NCBI RefSeq assembly: GCF_030268065.1
Contig: NZ_BSDD01000001.1
Location: forward strand, 248,001-312,000
Direction of reading: 5' to 3'
Length of the DNA: 64,000 bases
From: Geothrix rubra
Lineage (GTDB): Bacteria; Acidobacteriota; Holophagae; Holophagales; Holophagaceae
Shown here: piece after piece, positions 60,747 to 64,000 of the stretch
Layout of the letters: every line of letters starts with the position of its first letter
Numbering within the stretch: position 1 is the first letter of the stretch
Notes under the pieces: generated by a model
The model's input: only the letters and a program-made list of their open reading frames with translations
Told to the model about the DNA's origin: nothing
Database searches by the model: none
Position numbers and translations under genes: made by a program

Positions 60747-62663
60747 ATGAAGACCGGCCACTGGATCCTGGGAACCACCTTGCTGGCCCTGCTGGGCGTG
60801 GCCGTGGCGGGCTTCGTCTTCACGGCCGGGGCCGATCCCGGCGCGAACTTCCGCCACCCGGTGATCCGCCGTCCCCCCAAGCCGGCCAAGAAAGCCAAGG
60901 GCGCCAAGGAGGCCAAGGGGACCAAGGACGCCAAGGCGGCCAAACCCCAGCCCCAGGCTTCCGCCCCGGCGGAGCCCGTGGTGGACGAGGGCCCGCTGCG
61001 GACGGCCCATGCCCTGGCCGCCCTCGCGGCCACGCCCGAGGAGCTGGAACTGGCCCGCCAGGCCGAGCGGCTCGCGAACCACGAGGTGGACCTGGCCTTC
61101 GCGGATGCCATGCGGGAGGCCGCGGCCCGCACGCCCCAGCCCACGCCCGAGCTGGAGGACCTGCAGGCGGAGAAGGACTACATGGAGGAGGCCGTGGCCG
61201 CCGACCAGCGACTGGTGGCGCAGCTGACGCGGCAGGCGGCCGAGGCCACCGGGGACCGCAAGGACGCCCTGGGGGACCAGCTGGAGGTGGCCAAGGCCCA
61301 GCTGGAACTGGACCAGGATGAGCTGGCGGACGCCTCCGACAACCTGGAGAAGGCCGGGGGCGATCCCCAGGCCCGGGTCCGGCGCCTGCGGGTGGCCCAC
61401 GACGCCGTCCAGAACGAATCCCGGGCCGTGGCCCCGGTGGACGACCGCTTCAAGCCGGGCAGCCTGGTGGGCCGCATCCGCGAGTGGACCGCCCAGCGCG
61501 CCAAGCTCGCGCGGCTCGAGCAGGCCCAGCAGGACGAGCAGCAGAAGGTCCAGGAGCTCCGCAAGCGGAAGGAGGCCGCGGAAGACGAGGTGCAGAAGCA
61601 GTGGGACGCGCGGGAGGACGCCCGGAAGCGGGCCGCCGGGTTCGTGAAGCAGGGGAGGGCCGCCGATCCGGGCTCCAGCCGGGCCGAGGCCAAGGCCGCC
61701 ATCGTCTCGCTCAAGCGCTTCACCGATGCCCAGCGTTCTGTCGTGAGCCTCGGCAAGCGGCTCCAGGACGAGGAGGACCTGGCGGAGGTCTACGGCAGCT
61801 GGGCGGGGCTTGCCTGGGCCTACGAGCAGGTGGCGCTCCACCGCATCCTGGCCTCCCTCCTGTGGATCCTGGGCACGGTCCTCGTCGTGTTCCTCGTGGG
61901 CCGGGTGGCGAAGCGCGGCTCCACCGCGGCGGCCGGAGAGGGGCGGAGGCCCGGCACCGCAGGTTCCGTGATCTACCTCGCCGCCGCCGTGGCCGGCGTG
62001 CTGCTGATCGGCTTCGTGATCCTCGGCGTGCCGGCCCAGGCCACCACCATCCTCGGCCTGGCGGGCGCCGGTCTCACCGTGGCCCTGAAGGACTTCATCG
62101 TGGCCTTCTTCGGCTGGTTCGTCCTCATGGGCCGCAACGGCATCCACGTGGGCGACTGGGTGGAGATCAAGGGCGTGGGCGGCGAGGTGGTGGAGATCGG
62201 CCTGCTGCGCACGGTGCTCCTCGAGACCGGCAACTGGTCCGACGCCGGCCACCCCACGGGCCGCCGCGTGGCCTTCGTGAACAGCTTCGCCATCGAGGGC
62301 CACTACTTCAACTTCTCCACCTCGGGCCAGTGGATGTGGGATGAGCTGAACGTGCTCATCCCCCAGGGCCAGGATCCCTACCCCGTGATCGACGGCATCC
62401 AGAAGCTGGTGGCCCGGGAGACGGAGGCCAGCGCGAGGCAGGCCGAGGAGGAGTGGAAGCACACCACGGGCAAGTACCGCGTGCAGTCCTTCTCCGCCCA
62501 GCCCGGCATCAACGTCCGGCCCACCAGCAACGGCATCGAACTGCGGGTGCGCTACATCACCCGCGCCTACCAGCGTCACGCCGACCAGCGCGGCCTCTAC
62601 CAGGCCGTGGTGGAACTCATGCACGGCAAGCGGCCCGAGGAGCCGACGTCGACGGAGGCCTGA
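60747..62663 (+). CDS. Long MscS-family mechanosensitive channel
   Basis: A 638-residue membrane protein. An N-terminal helix (about 7-27) is followed by a Lys/Ala-rich repeat (KKAKGAKEAKGTKDAKAAK, about 48-66), a long coiled-coil region (about 95-340, many Q/E/K/A), helices near 367-385 and 405-425, and the MscS pore (ILGLAGAGLTVALKDFIVAFFGWFVLMG) with the beta-domain IHVGDWVEIKGVGGEVVEIGLLRTVLLETG. MscS relatives release solutes on membrane stretch. The periplasmic coiled coil may contact peptidoglycan or another protein; that is inference. It ends four bases before the convergent hutI stop. Confidence 0.88.
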   Translation: MKTGHWILGTTLLALLGVAVAGFVFTAGADPGANFRHPVIRRPPKPAKKAKGAKEAKGTKDAKAAKPQPQASAPAEPVVDEGPLRTAHALAALAATPEELELARQAERLANHEVDLAFADAMREAAARTPQPTPELEDLQAEKDYMEEAVAADQRLVAQLTRQAAEATGDRKDALGDQLEVAKAQLELDQDELADASDNLEKAGGDPQARVRRLRVAHDAVQNESRAVAPVDDRFKPGSLVGRIREWTAQRAKLARLEQAQQDEQQKVQELRKRKEAAEDEVQKQWDAREDARKRAAGFVKQGRAADPGSSRAEAKAAIVSLKRFTDAQRSVVSLGKRLQDEEDLAEVYGSWAGLAWAYEQVALHRILASLLWILGTVLVVFLVGRVAKRGSTAAAGEGRRPGTAGSVIYLAAAVAGVLLIGFVILGVPAQATTILGLAGAGLTVALKDFIVAFFGWFVLMGRNGIHVGDWVEIKGVGGEVVEIGLLRTVLLETGNWSDAGHPTGRRVAFVNSFAIEGHYFNFSTSGQWMWDELNVLIPQGQDPYPVIDGIQKLVARETEASARQAEEEWKHTTGKYRVQSFSAQPGINVRPTSNGIELRVRYITRAYQRHADQRGLYQAVVELMHGKRPEEPTSTEA

Positions 62664-62667
62664 GGAA

Positions 62668-63876
62668 TCAGGCCTGGATGAATCTCGGCCGGTAGGGCTC
62701 GCCGACCCAGTACACCATCTCCAGCATCTCCCCCACGTCCCACAGCAGCACGTCGGCCCTGGCGCCGGGGTGCAGGTGGCCGAGGTCGGCGCGGCCCAGG
62801 CTGCGGGCGGCGTGCAGGGTCATGGCGGTGAAGGCCTCCTCGAAGGTCATGCGCAGCTGCAGGCAGCCCAGGCGCAGGATGGTGAGGGGATCCAGGCAGG
62901 GACAGGAGCCGGGGTTGAAGTCCGTCGCCAGGGCCACGCGGCAGCCGGCCTCGATCATCTTCCGCGCCGGGGCCCAGTCGCGCATGCCGAGGAACAGCGT
63001 GGTTCCCGGCAGCAGCACGGGCGTGACGTCCGCGGCGGCCATGGCCTTCATGCCGGCCTCGCTGCAGAACATGAGGTGGTCCGCGCTGGCGGCCCCCAGC
63101 TCCGCCGCCAGCTCCGCGCCGCCGGTCCAGCTCAGCTCGTCGGCGTGGACGCGGGGGCGCAGCCCCAGCCGCCTTCCCGCCTCGAAGATGCGGCGGCCCA
63201 GGTCCGCGGTGTAGACGCCGGTCTCCACGAAGACATCGCAGAAGGCGGCCACGCCGGGATGGCGGCGGACCAGCTCGGGCAGCCAGTCCTCGGCCACGGC
63301 GCGGGCGTTGGCCTCGGCGTCGCCTCCGAACTCGGGCGCGAGGTCGTGGGCGGGCAGCAGGGTCACGTCGAAGCTCCAGCCCCGGCGGCGCAGCTCGGCG
63401 TAGGCCGCCGTCAGCCGGGACTCCGCCTCCAGCTCCAGGCCGTAGCCGGTCTTCACCTCGAGGTGCACGACGCCGCGCTCGCGGAAGGCCCTCAGCCGGG
63501 CCTCGCCGGCCGCCACCAGCGCCTCGACCGAGGCGGCCCGGGTGGCCCGCACCGTCTCGCGGATGCCCCCGCCTTCCGCGGCGATCTGCTGGTAGGTGGC
63601 GCCGTGGAGGCGGCGGTTGAACTCGCCCGAGCGGTCGCCGCCGAAGAGCAGGTGGGTGTGCGGGTCCACGAAGCCGGGGCTGGCCCAGGATCCGCCGCCG
63701 TCCACCCGGGGCGCGTCCTTCCAGCCCGCGGGCAGGTCCGCCGCCCGGCCCAGCCAGGCCACGCGGTCCCCCTGGAGGGCCAGGGCCGCGTCCGGGATGC
63801 GGTCCACCGCCCAGGTCCGGGCGGGATCGGGGGTCAGGAGGCCCCGGAGGTTCACGAGCACGCGACGGTCCGACAT
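62668..63876 (-). CDS. hutI: Imidazolonepropionase
   Basis: A 402-residue amidohydrolase of histidine degradation: imidazolone-5-propanoate to formimino-glutamate. Metal motif GFVDPHTHLLFGG, and family motifs EVKTGYGLELE, HADELSWTGG, LPGTTLFLGM and ATDFNPGS are clear. GGAGG precedes ATG 63876. Other hut genes are not in the window, but a divergent gene starts just beyond. Confidence 0.95.
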   Translation of the reverse strand: MSDRRVLVNLRGLLTPDPARTWAVDRIPDAALALQGDRVAWLGRAADLPAGWKDAPRVDGGGSWASPGFVDPHTHLLFGGDRSGEFNRRLHGATYQQIAAEGGGIRETVRATRAASVEALVAAGEARLRAFRERGVVHLEVKTGYGLELEAESRLTAAYAELRRRGWSFDVTLLPAHDLAPEFGGDAEANARAVAEDWLPELVRRHPGVAAFCDVFVETGVYTADLGRRIFEAGRRLGLRPRVHADELSWTGGAELAAELGAASADHLMFCSEAGMKAMAAADVTPVLLPGTTLFLGMRDWAPARKMIEAGCRVALATDFNPGSCPCLDPLTILRLGCLQLRMTFEEAFTAMTLHAARSLGRADLGHLHPGARADVLLWDVGEMLEMVYWVGEPYRPRFIQA

Positions 63877-63914
63877 GCCTCCAGTCTGCCAGGGCCGGGG
63901 GCTGTCAAAAATCA

Positions 63915-63931
63915 CGCAAGGGTTCCTTGCG
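63915..63931. promoter_or_regulatory. Palindrome in the hutI divergent promoter region
   Basis: CGCAAGG GTT CCTTGCG is a 17-bp perfect palindrome with a 3-base centre, 39 bases upstream of hutI and 44 bases upstream of the divergent start at 63976. It overlaps the TTGCGC of a TTGCGC-N16-TAGCAT promoter-like pair on the plus strand. Confidence 0.5.
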
Positions 63932-63975
63932 CGGTCCCGGGCCCTTGGTAGCATCGCCTCACACCGGAGGTTCCA

Positions 63976-64000
63976 GTGCGGGGTATGGGGCGTGGCCAGG
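63976..64000 (+). CDS. Start of a rightward gene, cut by the window edge
   Basis: GTG at 63976 follows GGAGG by five bases and opens a frame reading VRGMGRGQ to the edge; an in-frame ATG lies at 63985. TAGCAT at 63949 may be its -10. Too little is visible for a product. Confidence 0.4.

Overview
The window is very GC-rich (about 70% by eye), gene-dense and bacterial. Gene content and style suggest an Acidobacteriota genome of the Holophagae/Geothrix type. The supporting signs are a TonB-dependent receptor with an N-terminal carboxypeptidase-regulatory domain, a CadC-like regulator joining a winged helix, one membrane segment and a TolB-like periplasmic domain, System II cytochrome c assembly genes, and a meso-diaminopimelate-type MurE. 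This placement is inferred from gene families, not from a marker-gene comparison. I saw no rRNA, tRNA, CRISPR array, transposase or phage gene.

Layout. 1-6.7 kb is a complete Entner-Doudoroff module: edd-eda-gap leftward and zwf-pgl-hexR rightward, from a shared divergent control region with two HexR-type palindromes. 6.7-15 kb is the first half of the division and cell wall cluster (mraZ-rsmH-ftsL-ftsI-murE-murF-mraY), preceded by five GTGG boxes at exact 10-bp spacing and closed by a strong hairpin. 15-25.6 kb is a surface region: a TonB-dependent receptor and a beta-propeller/Ig lipoprotein leftward, then a 470-bp AT-rich spacer, then a secreted lipoprotein nuclease with Ig and PKD domains rightward, then an EAL protein. 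murD stands alone at 25.7 kb, separated from mraY by this region. 27-38 kb holds a secreted barrel protein, a hydrolase with the full residue set of fluoroacetate dehalogenase, a lipoprotein-resB-ccsA operon, phhA-phhB, a LysR regulator, a SpoU methyltransferase, a UbiA-like membrane protein and a TPR protein.

38-54.5 kb is a long run of small, mostly leftward, stand-alone proteins (VOC, GNAT, SnoaL, cupin, isochorismatase-like, DinB, DUF2789, DUF2267, DUF1801). It is interrupted by an alcohol dehydrogenase, a CadC-like regulator with a secreted TPR protein, three small envelope genes, and a glycan group of two glycosyltransferases plus a dTDP-rhamnose epimerase-like SDR. 55.3-56.3 kb is a sharply AT-rich island with one DUF2971 gene, the clearest sign of transfer. 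56.4-64 kb returns to housekeeping genes: pyrC, a composite inverted repeat, guaB, an orphan OppD-like ATPase, a DUF465 gene, a long MscS-type channel and hutI. Genes run off both ends of the window.

The genes worth a second look are the surface nuclease/receptor region, the likely defluorinating hydrolase, the AT-rich DUF2971 island, the HexR and MraZ operators outside Proteobacteria and Firmicutes, and the 34-codon VOC-tail reading frame coupled between two genes.
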